From Streptomyces sp. ISL-98 (lineage in GTDB: Bacteria; Actinomycetota; Actinomycetes; Streptomycetales; Streptomycetaceae), in contig NZ_JAGGPB010000034.1 in assembly GCF_018614055.1 (NCBI RefSeq), positions 306,183-370,182 of the forward strand: 64,000 bases of DNA, read 5' to 3'. A program made the position numbers and the translations under genes. Of this stretch, positions 55,356 through 63,849 are shown piece by piece. The notes under the pieces were generated by a model. It had not been told where the DNA came from and ran no database searches. It was given only the letters and a program-made list of their open reading frames with translations. Numbering within the stretch: position 1 is the first letter of the stretch; the number at the start of each line of letters is the position of its first letter.

Positions 55356-56246
55356 ATGGACTTCCTTCGCCCCGCCAGCTGGGAGGAGGCGCTCGCCGCC
55401 AAGGCCGAGCACCCCACGGCTGTGCCCATCGCGGGCGGCACCGATGTCATGGTCGAGATCAACTTCGACCACCGCCGCCCCGAGTACCTCCTGGACCTGA
55501 ACCGCATCGGCGAACTGCGCGAGTGGGAGGTGGGTGAGGAGACCGTACAGCTCGGCGCCTCCGTCCCGTACACCCAGATCATGGACCACCTGCGGGCGGA
55601 ACTGCCCGGTCTCGCGCTCGCCGCCCACACCGTCGGCTCGCCGCAGATCCGCAACCGCGGATCCGTCGGCGGCAACCTCGGTGCCGCTTCGCCGGCCGGG
55701 GACTCGCACCCCGCCCTGCTTTCGGCGGGCGCCGAGGTCGAGGCCGAGTCGGTGCGCGGTACGCGCCTCATTCCGGTCGAGGAGTTCTACACCGGTGTGA
55801 AGCGCAACGCGCTGGAGCCGGACGAGCTGATCAAGCGCGTCCACATCAAGAAGGCCGACGGACCGCAGCAGTTCTCCAAGGTCGGCACCCGTAACGCCAT
55901 GGTCATCGCGGTCTGCGCGTTCGGTATCGCGCTGCACCCGGAGACCCGCACCGTGAAGACGGGCATCGGCTCCGCCGCCCCCACCCCGCTGCGGGCACGC
56001 GCCGCCGAGGACTTCCTCAACGCCGCGCTCGAAGAGGGCGGATTCTGGGAGAGCGGCAAGATCATCACTCCTTCGGTCGCCAAGCAGTTCGCGGAGCTCG
56101 CCTCCGGCGCCTGCAACCCGATCGACGACGTGCGCGGCACGGCGAAGTACCGCCGCCACGCGGTCGGGATCATGGCCCGCCGGACGCTGGGCTGGACCTG
56201 GGAGCAGTACCGCGGCACCGGCCGCTCGCTTGAAGGAGCTGCATAG
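55356..56246 (+). CDS. Xanthine dehydrogenase, FAD-binding subunit
   Basis: This 296-residue protein starts MDFLRPASWEEALAAKAEH. It has the FAD-binding motif VPIAGGTDVMVEI near residue 24, GSPQIRNRGSVGGNLGAASPAGD near 90-115, and the CO_deh_flav_C-type end (FSKVGTRNAMVIAVCAFG, GIGSAAPTPLRARAAE). It accepts electrons from the 2Fe-2S subunit and passes them to NAD. It is two bases from the next gene, so the three subunits form one operon. Confidence 0.95.
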   Translation: MDFLRPASWEEALAAKAEHPTAVPIAGGTDVMVEINFDHRRPEYLLDLNRIGELREWEVGEETVQLGASVPYTQIMDHLRAELPGLALAAHTVGSPQIRNRGSVGGNLGAASPAGDSHPALLSAGAEVEAESVRGTRLIPVEEFYTGVKRNALEPDELIKRVHIKKADGPQQFSKVGTRNAMVIAVCAFGIALHPETRTVKTGIGSAAPTPLRARAAEDFLNAALEEGGFWESGKIITPSVAKQFAELASGACNPIDDVRGTAKYRRHAVGIMARRTLGWTWEQYRGTGRSLEGAA

Positions 56247-56248
56247 CA

Positions 56249-56839
56249 ATGCGCGTCAATTTCACGGTCAACGGCCGTAAGCAGGAAGCGGACGACGTCT
56301 GGGAGGGCGAGAGCCTGCTCTACGTCCTGCGCGAGCGCATGGGCCTCCCGGGCTCCAAGAACGCGTGCGAGCAGGGCGAGTGCGGTTCCTGCACGGTCCG
56401 CCTCGACGGCGTGCCCGTCTGTGCCTGTCTCGTCGCCGCCGGTCAGGTCGAAGGCCGCGAGGTCGTCACGGTCGAGGGCCTCGCAGACTTCGCCAAGCAG
56501 CGCGAAGAGGGCTGCGCCACGGGTGCCTGCGGCGGTACGTCGCTCCAGGAAGCCCGGCAGTGGCAGGCGAAGGGGACGGACTCCCAGACCGGCGAGGGCG
56601 ACGAGCTCGCGCCGATCCAGCAGGCGTTCATCGACGCCGGCGCCGTGCAGTGCGGTTTCTGCACCCCGGGTCTCCTGGTCGCCGCCGACGAGCTCCTCGA
56701 GCGCAACGCCGAGCCGTCCGACGCGGACATCCGCGAGGCGCTCTCCGGCAACCTGTGCCGCTGCACCGGTTACGAGAAGATCCTTGACGCCGTCCGCCTC
56801 GCGGCCGCTCGTCAGGAACGCCAGGAAGAGGCGGTCTGA
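56249..56839 (+). CDS. Xanthine dehydrogenase, 2Fe-2S subunit
   Basis: This 196-residue protein has a plant-type ferredoxin cluster (NACEQGECGSCTVRLDG) and the second alpha-helical cluster (CGFCTPGLLVAADELL and NLCRCTGYEKI). Between them it carries an extra ~30 residues (GCATGACGGTSLQE, then WQAKGTDSQTGEGDE) with two more Cys, making it longer than the usual ~160. It transfers electrons from the Mo centre to FAD. It is two bases from both neighbours. Confidence 0.95.
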   Translation: MRVNFTVNGRKQEADDVWEGESLLYVLRERMGLPGSKNACEQGECGSCTVRLDGVPVCACLVAAGQVEGREVVTVEGLADFAKQREEGCATGACGGTSLQEARQWQAKGTDSQTGEGDELAPIQQAFIDAGAVQCGFCTPGLLVAADELLERNAEPSDADIREALSGNLCRCTGYEKILDAVRLAAARQERQEEAV

Positions 56840-56841
56840 TC

Positions 56842-59226
56842 ATGGGCGTCACTGGTACCCCCACCAACATCAACCAGGGTTCGAAGACCAAGGGCGGCAT
56901 CGGCGAGTCCACGCTCCGCCCCGACGGCACCCTGAAGGTCACCGGCGAGTTCGCGTACTCCTCGGACATGTGGCACGAGGACATGCTCTGGGGCCACACC
57001 CTGCGCTCCACCACGGCGCATGCCGAGATCAAGTCGATCGACACCGCCGAGGCGCTGGCGATGCCCGGCGTCTACGCCGTGCTGACGTACGACGATCTGC
57101 CGACCTCGGTGAAGAACTACGGCCTGGAGATCCAGGACACCCCGGTTCTCGCCCACGGCAAGGTCCGCCATCACGGTGAGCCGGTGGCCATCGTCGCCGC
57201 CGACCACCCGGAGACGGCCCGCCGCGCCGCCGCGAAGATCAAGATCGAGTACGTCGAGCTGCCCGTCATCACCGACGAGGCATCGGCGACCGCGCCCGAC
57301 GCGCTGCTGATCCACGAGGGCCGCGACGACCACCACATCGGTCACGTCCCGCACCCGAACATCGTGCACCGCCAGCCGATCGTCCGCGGCAACGCCGACG
57401 AGGCCGCCAAGCGCGCCGACGTGATCGTCTCCGGCGAGTACGTGTTCGGCATGCAGGACCAGGCGTTCCTCGGCCCCGAGTCCGGCATGGCCGTACCCGG
57501 CGAGGACGGCGGCGTCGACCTGTACGTCGCCACCCAGTGGCTGCACTCGGACCTCAAGCAGATCGCCCCCGTCCTCGGCCTGCCCGAGGAGAAGGTCCGC
57601 ATGACGCTCTCCGGCGTCGGCGGTGCCTTCGGCGGCCGCGAGGACATCTCGATGCAGATCCACGCGTGCCTGCTCGCCCTGCGTACCGGCAAGCCGGTCA
57701 AGATCGTCTACAACCGGTTCGAGTCCTTCTTCGGCCACGTGCACCGCCACCCGGCGAAGCTCTGGTACGAGCACGGCGCGACCAAGGACGGCAAGCTCAC
57801 GCACATGAAGTGCCGGATCGTGCTGGACGGCGGCGCCTACGCGTCGGCCTCCCCGGCGGTCGTCGGCAACGCGTCGTCGCTGAGCGTCGGCCCGTACGTC
57901 GTCGAGGACGTCGACATCGAGGCCATCGCGCTCTACACGAACAACCCGCCCTGCGGCGCCATGCGCGGCTTCGGCGCGGTCCAGGCGTGCTTCGCCTACG
58001 AGGCACAGATGGACAAGCTCGCGGCGAAGCTCGACATGGACCCCGTGGAGTTCCGCAGACTCAACGCCATGGAGCAGGGCACGCTCCTGCCGACCGGCCA
58101 GCCGTGCGACTCCCCGGCGCCCGTCGCCGAGCTGCTGCGCCGCATCAAGGCCATGCCGATGCCGCCCGAGCAGCAGTGGCTCGCGGCCGGTGAGCAGGCG
58201 GACGTACGCGCCCTGCCCGGCGGTCTGTCGAACACCACGCACGGCGAAGGCGTCGTACGCGGTGTCGGCTACGCGGTCGGCATCAAGAACGTCGGCTTCT
58301 CCGAGGGCTTCGACGACTACTCCACCGCCCGCGTGCGGATGGAGGTCATCAACGGCGAGCCGGTCGCGACCGTGCACACCGCCATGGCCGAGGTCGGCCA
58401 GGGCGGCGTCACCGTCCACGCGCAGATCGCGCGCACCGAGCTGGGCGTCACGCAGGTGACGATCCACCCGGCCGACACCCAGGTCGGCTCGGCCGGCTCC
58501 ACCTCCGCCTCCCGTCAGACGTACGTCACGGGTGGCGCGGTGAAGCACACCTGCGAGAACGTCCGCGAGAAGGTCCTGGAGATCGGCCGCGCGAAGTTCG
58601 GCTCCTACCACCCGGCCTGGGCCACCGCCGAGCTGCTGCTCGAAGGCGGCAAGGTCGTCACCGACGGCGGCGAGGTCCTGGCCGACCTGGTCGACGTACT
58701 CGAAGGCGAGTCGGTGGACCTGGAGCTGGAGTGGCGCCACCGGCCCACCGAGGCCTTCGACCTGGTGACCGGACAGGGCAACGGCCACGTCCAGTACTCC
58801 TTCGCCGCGCACCGCGCGGTCGTGGAGGTGGACACCGAGCTCGGCCTGGTCAAGGTCATCGAGCTCGCGGTCGCCCAGGACGTCGGCAAGGCGCTCAACC
58901 CGCTGTCCGTCGTCGGCCAGATCCAGGGTGGTACCACCCAGGGCCTGGGCGTCGCGGTCATGGAGGAGATCATCGTCGACCCGAAGACCGCGAAGGTGCG
59001 CAACCCCTCCTTCACGGACTACCTGATCCCCACCATCCTCGACACGCCGACCATCCCCGTCGACGTACTCGAACTGGCCGATGAGAACGCGCCGTACGGT
59101 CTGCGTGGCATCGGCGAGGCCCCCACTCTCTCGTCGACTCCGGCCGTCCTCGCGGCGATCCGGAACGCGACGGGTCTGGAACTCAACAGGACGCCGGTGA
59201 GGCCCGAACACCTCACCGGTACCTGA
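56842..59226 (+). CDS. Xanthine dehydrogenase, molybdopterin subunit
   Basis: This 794-residue catalytic subunit hydroxylates hypoxanthine and xanthine. Motifs for Mo-cofactor and substrate are present: GVGGAFGGREDISMQIHACLL, AMRGFGAVQACFAYE, TAMAEVGQGGVTVHAQIA, VGSAGSTSASRQTYVTGGAV and the late GIGEAPTLSSTPAVLAAI with the catalytic Glu. The N-terminal part (DGTLKVTGEFAYSSDMW) is the hammerhead domain. It completes a three-gene operon and needs the XdhC product encoded further right for sulfurated cofactor. Confidence 0.96.
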   Translation: MGVTGTPTNINQGSKTKGGIGESTLRPDGTLKVTGEFAYSSDMWHEDMLWGHTLRSTTAHAEIKSIDTAEALAMPGVYAVLTYDDLPTSVKNYGLEIQDTPVLAHGKVRHHGEPVAIVAADHPETARRAAAKIKIEYVELPVITDEASATAPDALLIHEGRDDHHIGHVPHPNIVHRQPIVRGNADEAAKRADVIVSGEYVFGMQDQAFLGPESGMAVPGEDGGVDLYVATQWLHSDLKQIAPVLGLPEEKVRMTLSGVGGAFGGREDISMQIHACLLALRTGKPVKIVYNRFESFFGHVHRHPAKLWYEHGATKDGKLTHMKCRIVLDGGAYASASPAVVGNASSLSVGPYVVEDVDIEAIALYTNNPPCGAMRGFGAVQACFAYEAQMDKLAAKLDMDPVEFRRLNAMEQGTLLPTGQPCDSPAPVAELLRRIKAMPMPPEQQWLAAGEQADVRALPGGLSNTTHGEGVVRGVGYAVGIKNVGFSEGFDDYSTARVRMEVINGEPVATVHTAMAEVGQGGVTVHAQIARTELGVTQVTIHPADTQVGSAGSTSASRQTYVTGGAVKHTCENVREKVLEIGRAKFGSYHPAWATAELLLEGGKVVTDGGEVLADLVDVLEGESVDLELEWRHRPTEAFDLVTGQGNGHVQYSFAAHRAVVEVDTELGLVKVIELAVAQDVGKALNPLSVVGQIQGGTTQGLGVAVMEEIIVDPKTAKVRNPSFTDYLIPTILDTPTIPVDVLELADENAPYGLRGIGEAPTLSSTPAVLAAIRNATGLELNRTPVRPEHLTGT

Positions 59227-59248
59227 TCCCCGGGTTCCACCGAAAGCT

Positions 59249-59306
59249 CCCCGGGCGGTGCCGTGCCTCCAGGAACGTCACACTTCCCCGCCTCCACCGC
59301 CCGGGG
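59249..59306 (+). terminator. Long perfect hairpin after the xanthine dehydrogenase genes
   Basis: CCCCGGGCGGTG (59249-59260) pairs perfectly with CACCGCCCGGGG (59295-59306) around a 34-base loop, 23 bases after the Mo-subunit stop. It should end or attenuate the operon before the permease. Confidence 0.7.
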
Positions 59307-59359
59307 CCCCAAGTGCCGCACCGCTCGCGGCTCTTGCAACAACACCGCTCACAATTTCA

Positions 59360-59395
59360 CCCAGGTATTACCCAGCTTTACCCTGATTTGCCCAG
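59360..59395. repeat. Helically phased CCCAG repeats upstream of the permease
   Basis: CCCAG-type units lie at 59360, 59371, 59381 (CCCTG) and 59391, each preceded by a T-rich triplet, spaced 11, 10 and 10 bp. They are 110-140 bp upstream of the permease start and would put a regulator on one face of the DNA. Confidence 0.5.
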
Positions 59396-59501
59396 TTCGT
59401 CTCGGGCCGTCCCCCGGGTCGTGCAGCCAGCGCAGCATCCCAAATCCCGCGTTTCCAATCTCCATTGCGGGTGCCCCTTTGAACCTTGGGAGACAGGCAC
59501 C

Positions 59502-60968
59502 ATGACCCAGCAGTCCACAGAGCCGACCACGACGGCGGAAGATGCCGGCGCGGGAACGCGCCAGCCCGCCGGCCGGTCCTGGCTCGACCGGTACTTTCAC
59601 ATAACGGACAGAGGATCCACCGTAGCGACCGAGGTCCGCGGCGGCATCACCACCTTCATGGCGATGGCGTACATCCTGCTGCTCAACCCGCTGATCCTCG
59701 GCGGCAAGGATGTGGCCGGCAACGTCCTCAGCCAGCCCGCCCTCATCACCGCGACCGCACTCGCCGCCGCGGCGACCACCCTGCTCATGGGCTTCTGGGG
59801 CAAGGTCCCGCTCGCCCTCGCAGCCGGTCTCAGCGTTTCCGGTGTGCTCGCGTCGCAGGTCATCCAGGTGATGACCTGGCCGCAGGCCATGGCCATGTGT
59901 GTGGCCTACGGTGCGGTGATCTGCCTCCTGGTGGTCACCGGCCTCCGCGAGCTGATCATGAACGCGATCCCGCTCGCCCTCAAGCACGGCATCACCATGG
60001 GCATCGGCCTCTTCATCGCGCTGATCGGCCTGGTCAAGGCCGGCTTCGTGCACGAGAACCCCGCCCCCGGCGGCGGTCCCGTGTCCCTCGGCCCGGCCGG
60101 TGAGCTGGCCGGCTGGCCCGTCCTGATCTTCGCAGTCACCCTGCTGCTGATCTTCGCCCTGCAGGCGCGCAACATCCCCGGCGCCATCCTGATCGGCATC
60201 GTTGCGGGCACAGTCATCGCGGCGATCCTCAACGCGATTGCCGACATCCCGGGCAAGGCCTGGTTCTCCGGCGCACCGGAGCTGGAAGGCAGCGCGGTCT
60301 CCACCCCGGACTTCTCGCTCTTCGGCCAGGTGTCCTTCAGCGGCTTCGGAGAAGTCGGCTACATCACCGTCACCATGATCGTCTTCACCCTGGTGCTGGC
60401 GGGCTTCTTCGACGCCATGGCCACGATCATCGGTGTCGGCAGCGAGGCGAAGCTCGCCGACGACAAGGGCCGCATGCCCGGCCTGTCCAAGGCGCTGTTC
60501 ATCGACGGCGCGGGCGGTGTCATCGGCGGCGTCGGCGGCGGCTCCGGCCAGACCGTCTTCGTCGAGTCGGCGACCGGTGTCGGCGAGGGTGCCCGTACGG
60601 GTCTCGCCTCCGTGGTCACCGGTGCGTTCTTCGCGGCCTGCCTCTTCTTCACCCCGCTCACCGCGATCGTGCCCCAGGAAGTCGCAGCCGCGGCCCTGGT
60701 CGTCATCGGCGCGATGATGATGCAGAACGCCAGGCACGTGGACTGGAGCGACCGCTCCGTGGCGATCCCGGTGTTCCTCACCGTGGTCCTGATGCCGTTC
60801 ACCTACACCATCACCACGGGTGTGGCCGCCGGTGTCATCTCCTACGTCGTCATCAAGGTGGCGCAGGGCAAGGCCCGCGAGGTGGGCGCCTTCATGTGGG
60901 GCCTGACCGCGATCTTCATCGTGTACTTCGCGATCCACCCGATCGAGAGCTGGCTGGGCGTCAGCTGA
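59502..60968 (+). CDS. NCS2/AzgA-type purine permease
   Basis: This 488-residue protein starts MTQQSTEPTTTAEDAGAG at ATG 59502. It has about 12-13 membrane segments, with TEVRGGITTFMAMAYILLLNP (start of the AzgA-like family), the DGAGGVIGGVGGGSGQTVFVESATGVGEGARTG loop and FFDAMATIIGVG. Proton-driven uptake of adenine, guanine or hypoxanthine is likely. It lies between the xanthine dehydrogenase operon and its maturation gene. Confidence 0.93.
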   Translation: MTQQSTEPTTTAEDAGAGTRQPAGRSWLDRYFHITDRGSTVATEVRGGITTFMAMAYILLLNPLILGGKDVAGNVLSQPALITATALAAAATTLLMGFWGKVPLALAAGLSVSGVLASQVIQVMTWPQAMAMCVAYGAVICLLVVTGLRELIMNAIPLALKHGITMGIGLFIALIGLVKAGFVHENPAPGGGPVSLGPAGELAGWPVLIFAVTLLLIFALQARNIPGAILIGIVAGTVIAAILNAIADIPGKAWFSGAPELEGSAVSTPDFSLFGQVSFSGFGEVGYITVTMIVFTLVLAGFFDAMATIIGVGSEAKLADDKGRMPGLSKALFIDGAGGVIGGVGGGSGQTVFVESATGVGEGARTGLASVVTGAFFAACLFFTPLTAIVPQEVAAAALVVIGAMMMQNARHVDWSDRSVAIPVFLTVVLMPFTYTITTGVAAGVISYVVIKVAQGKAREVGAFMWGLTAIFIVYFAIHPIESWLGVS

Positions 60969-61005
60969 CCGCCCGAGCCCTCCACACCCCCTTAAGGAGA
61001 GAGTC

Positions 61006-62160
61006 ATGCTGGACATCGCCGAAGAGCTCAACCGGTGGGTCGAGCAGGGACGCGACTTCGCCGTCGCCACGGTCGTGGCGACGAACGGAAGCTCGCCCCG
61101 GCAGCCGGGAGCGGCCCTCGCGGTCGACTCCGACGGCACGGCGATCGGCTCTGTCTCCGGCGGGTGTGTGGAGGGCGCTGTGTACGACCTGTGCCTGCAG
61201 GCGCTGGAGGACGGCGGCGATACCGTCCTCGAGCGCTTCGGGTACAGCGACGAGGATGCCTTCGCCGTGGGTCTGACCTGCGGCGGGATCATCGACATAC
61301 TCGTCACCCCGGTACGTGTGGACTCTCCCGCCAGGGAGGTGTTCGCGGCCGCGCTGGCCACCGCCGCATGTGGGGATGCGGCGGCGGTCGCGCGGATAAC
61401 CGACGGCCCGGCCGATGTCATGGGCCGCGCCCTGCTCGTACGCCCCGACGGTGCGTACGACGGATCCCTCGGCGGGCACCCGGAGCTGGACCGTACGGCG
61501 GCCGGTGAAGCCCGCGCCATGCTGGACGCGGGCCGCACCGGCACCGTCCTCATCGGCGAGGACGGCTCGCGCTGCGGGCAGCCGCTGACGCTCCTCGTCG
61601 AGTCGAGCGTCCCCGCCCCCCGCATGATCGTCTTCGGCGCCATCGACTTCGCCTCCGCCCTGGTGCGGGTGGGCAAATTCCTGAACTACCACGTGACGGT
61701 GTGCGACGCCCGGCCCGTCTTCGCCACCGCCGCCCGCTTCCCCGAGGCCGACGAGATCGTCGTCGACTGGCCGCACCGCTACCTGGAGTCGGCCGAGACC
61801 GACGGCCGTACGGTGCTGTGCGTCCTCACCCACGACGCCAAGTTCGACGTTCCGCTCCTCGAACTCGCCCTGCGGCTCCCGGTCGCGTACATCGGCGCGA
61901 TGGGCTCGCGCCGCACCCACGAGGACCGCAACAAGCGGCTGCGCGAGGTCGGCGTCACCGAGCTCGAACTGGCCCGCCTGCGCAGCCCCATCGGCCTCGA
62001 CCTCGGCGCCCGTACGCCCGAGGAGACCGCCCTGTCCATCGCCGCGGAGATCGTCGCGGCCCGGCGCGGCGGCAGCGGCGTCTCGCTGACCGGCGCGCAC
62101 ACCCCGATCCACCATGAGGGTCCGCAGGAGCCGGCGGGGCGGATCGCTTCCGTGGCCTGA
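61006..62160 (+). CDS. XdhC-type maturation factor of xanthine dehydrogenase
   Basis: This 384-residue protein has the XdhC/CoxI N-terminal domain (FAVATVVATNGSSPRQPGAALAVD, VSGGCVEGAVYD, GLTCGGIIDILVTP, residues 18-105) and the C-terminal Rossmann domain (PRMIVFGAIDFASALVRVG, CVLTHDAKFDVPLLELAL, VAYIGAMGSRRTHEDR). It inserts the sulfurated molybdenum cofactor into the enzyme. It has an AAGGAG site ten bases upstream. The central linker is longer than in E. coli XdhC. Confidence 0.94.
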   Translation: MLDIAEELNRWVEQGRDFAVATVVATNGSSPRQPGAALAVDSDGTAIGSVSGGCVEGAVYDLCLQALEDGGDTVLERFGYSDEDAFAVGLTCGGIIDILVTPVRVDSPAREVFAAALATAACGDAAAVARITDGPADVMGRALLVRPDGAYDGSLGGHPELDRTAAGEARAMLDAGRTGTVLIGEDGSRCGQPLTLLVESSVPAPRMIVFGAIDFASALVRVGKFLNYHVTVCDARPVFATAARFPEADEIVVDWPHRYLESAETDGRTVLCVLTHDAKFDVPLLELALRLPVAYIGAMGSRRTHEDRNKRLREVGVTELELARLRSPIGLDLGARTPEETALSIAAEIVAARRGGSGVSLTGAHTPIHHEGPQEPAGRIASVA

Positions 62161-62178
62161 CAGTCGTACGGACGTACA

Positions 62179-62637
62179 GTGTCCGGTGTGATTGATCTTC
62201 GCCGGACCCGTGCGCTCGCGGCTGTGGCCGCGGGCCTGACACTCTGCGCCGGGCTCGGCATCCGGAGCGCGGTGGACGGCGATGTCGCCAAGTACGCAGG
62301 GGACGCGCTCTACACGGTCCTTCTGTGCACGCTCGTCGTGCTCGTCGCGCCCAGGACCAGGCCGCCGGTGGTGGCCGCCGTCGCGCTGGGCCTCAGCTGG
62401 GCGATCGAATGCGCCCAGCTCACGGGCGTGCCCGCCGAGCTGGCGGAGCGCAGCCTCGCGGCCCGTCTTGTGCTCGGCTCGACGTTCAACGCGCCCGATC
62501 TGCTCTGGTACGCCGCTGGCGCCGGGTTCTTCCTGCTCATATGCACGGTGGTGCCCCGCCCGAGCGGCCTGCGCCACGCTCGTGAGGCGAGTGCAAACGC
62601 CGGACGGCTGGAGGTATACAGCCCGTCCGGCGATTGA
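62179..62637 (+). CDS. DUF2809-family membrane protein
   Basis: This protein of about 152 residues (GTG start at 62179 or 62188) has four membrane segments (ALAAVAAGLTLCAGLGI, ALYTVLLCTLVVLVAP, VVAAVALGLSWAIECAQLTG, LLWYAAGAGFFLLICTVV). The pattern DVAKYAGDALYTVL, then IECAQLTG and LGSTFNAPDLLWY, fits DUF2809. Its last ~15 residues are encoded by a dispersed repeat and end SPSGD. Function is unknown. Confidence 0.85.
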   Translation: MSGVIDLRRTRALAAVAAGLTLCAGLGIRSAVDGDVAKYAGDALYTVLLCTLVVLVAPRTRPPVVAAVALGLSWAIECAQLTGVPAELAERSLAARLVLGSTFNAPDLLWYAAGAGFFLLICTVVPRPSGLRHAREASANAGRLEVYSPSGD

Positions 62638-62697
62638 GGACCACGCCCAAAGGGCGTCCGGGGGGCTGGGGGCTTGCCCCAAGTTTCGGGAAGCCCC
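62599..62697. repeat. Streptomyces-type dispersed palindromic repeat
   Basis: GCCGGACGGCTG (62599-62610) and CAGCCCGTCCGGC (62619-62631) form a hairpin, followed by GATTGAGGAC and a G-rich GGGGGGCTGGGGGCTTGCCCC stretch. Elements of the form GTCCGGCG-TTGAGGAC with a GGGG-CTGGGGGC tail recur between Streptomyces genes, often as transcription ends. Confidence 0.72.
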
Positions 62698-62733
62698 GGT
62701 GCTCCAGACTGACAGTTCTGGAGGCGTCGGGCC

Positions 62734-63020
62734 ATGGTGGCATCTACGCAGGTCAAGCAGTCAAGGAACACGCCCGGCCCTACAACGGGCATGGAGATTC
62801 GCAACCCAGCCGTTGGAACCGCAGCAATCGAGACCCTGCGGGGCGTGCGATGCATCCGACTGTCAGTCCGGACGGATGAGACGACCAGCCCGGAGCGGCA
62901 GCGTGAAGCCGACGACATTGCAGCAGCAGCGCTCGGCATTGATTTCGGCGAGGGCGATGCGCTGCGGGAAGCCGTAGATCTGGACGTGTCGGCGTCCAAG
63001 ATCCGCCCCTTTGACCGCCC
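62734..63020 (+). pseudogene. Serine recombinase/integrase, N-terminal fragment
   Basis: The frame starting at ATG 62734 encodes the N-terminal domain of a large serine recombinase: RCIRLSVRTDETTSPERQRE with the catalytic Ser, then ADDIAAAALGIDFGEGDALREA and VDLDVSASKIRPFDRPQ. In intact proteins this leads on through a WWRFDR-type block; here it breaks off near 63010 where HNH coding begins in another frame. So it is a remnant of an integrated element. The later part of this frame has no recombinase features. Confidence 0.78.
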
Positions 63021-63313
63021 GCAGCCAGGCGTACGAGAACCGGGCTTCGGTCCGGGCTCGGCGGAAGCGGCGGGAAGTGATCGCACGGGGCAACTCGGCT
63101 GCCGCTCGGCTCCGCCGGATCATCCGGAAGTCGGGGCGCTGTAACTGCGCTCGCTGCGGTCGGCATGTGCTCGCGTCGGGCATCGACGTGGACCATGTGC
63201 TACCGCTCGCCCTCGGTGGCGAGGACACGGACGACAACGTTCAACCGCTGTGCCGTCCGTGCCATCGACTCAAGACGCGTGAGGATTTCGGGGCCGGTGG
63301 GACGCCGCTCTAA
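63011..63313 (+). CDS. HNH endonuclease, start altered by fusion
   Basis: This protein of about 100 residues has no ATG start; TTG 63011 or a GTG near 63078 is used here. It has a basic helix (YENRASVRARRKRREVI), CNCARCGRHVL and the HNH core IDVDHVLPLALGGEDTDDNVQPLCRPCHRLKT. The N-terminal SQAYENRAS is typical of phage HNH genes, so the upstream end seems joined to the recombinase remnant. It may be a broken gene. Confidence 0.75.
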   Translation: MTARSQAYENRASVRARRKRREVIARGNSAAARLRRIIRKSGRCNCARCGRHVLASGIDVDHVLPLALGGEDTDDNVQPLCRPCHRLKTREDFGAGGTPL

Positions 63314-63340
63314 GGACCATAAAGACGTTAGGACCCAGCA

Positions 63341-63634
63341 TTAGGACGCAGTAATCTCTCGGTTCCCAGCATTGGGGCCCATATTGGTCCGAGGGCCTCC
63401 GTCCATTGCTTCCTGGAACTCTGCGGCGATCTTATCGTGGACAGACGTGGGCAGTCGGAGAAACCGATTATCTTGCAGCCTATCCCCTGGGGTTTTCACT
63501 AGCTCGGTCATGTCAAGTGTTGTCGAGTCTGGCGTGGGGGCAACGGGTGCGGCGCTGGCAGGAGAGGCGAGAGCTCCGAAGGATACGGCCCCCCCAAGGG
63601 CAGCAGCGGCAAGCACGCGCTTCATGTTGTTCAT
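63341..63634 (-). CDS. Small secreted protein
   Basis: It starts at ATG 63634 or 63625 (MNNMKRVLAAAALGGAVSF). A Sec signal peptide with an ASPASA-AP cleavage site near residue 29 leaves a ~68-residue mature part with MTELVKTPGDRLQDNRF and LPTSVHDKIAAEFQEAMDGG. Similar exported proteins occur in Streptomyces; role unknown. Confidence 0.78.
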   Translation of the reverse strand: MNNMKRVLAAAALGGAVSFGALASPASAAPVAPTPDSTTLDMTELVKTPGDRLQDNRFLRLPTSVHDKIAAEFQEAMDGGPRTNMGPNAGNREITAS

Positions 63635-63705
63635 ACCCTGCCAACGATCTCGAGCCGTTCGGATCACGCCCGATGCGCAGTCCCACCCGTTCGGAGGTGA
63701 TCCCC

Positions 63706-63840
63706 CATGCCCCGAAAGCCCGCCCGCCCCCCCCGTGCAGCGTCCCCGGGTGCCCCGAACTGACCCCCTGGTGACCGTTGTGAGCCGGACAGCACGATGC
63801 CCCGCACGGCCGAGAAAGGCACGTACGGGGCAGGTATGCG
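63706..63840 (+). pseudogene. Decayed HNH endonuclease start
   Basis: GGAGGTGATC, an extended ribosome site, precedes ATG 63706, which opens MPRKPARPP. In a neighbouring frame across the C-run the sequence continues CSVPGCPELTP, the usual start of actinophage HNH proteins, and after a second shift GDRCEPDSTMPRTAEKG. Two frameshifts thus disable it. It adds to the mobile-element remnants here. Confidence 0.5.
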
Positions 63841-63849
63841 GGTGGCCGA

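Noticed and set aside
56812..59211. A 799-codon minus-strand frame opposite the molybdopterin subunit
   Set aside because: It has no domain features and is the antisense shadow of a clear xanthine dehydrogenase gene.
59227..59501. A purine or xanthine riboswitch before the permease
   Set aside because: I see a terminator-like hairpin and phased CCCAG units but no conserved junction or pseudoknot pattern of known purine-sensing RNAs.
59349..61676. A 775-codon minus-strand frame opposite the permease and XdhC genes
   Set aside because: Low-complexity Arg/Asp/Gly sequence; both overlapped genes have complete family motifs.
62702..62723. A tRNA gene or attachment site near CTCCAGA/TCTGGAG
   Set aside because: Only one 7-bp stem is present, with no cloverleaf, T-arm or CCA-type end.
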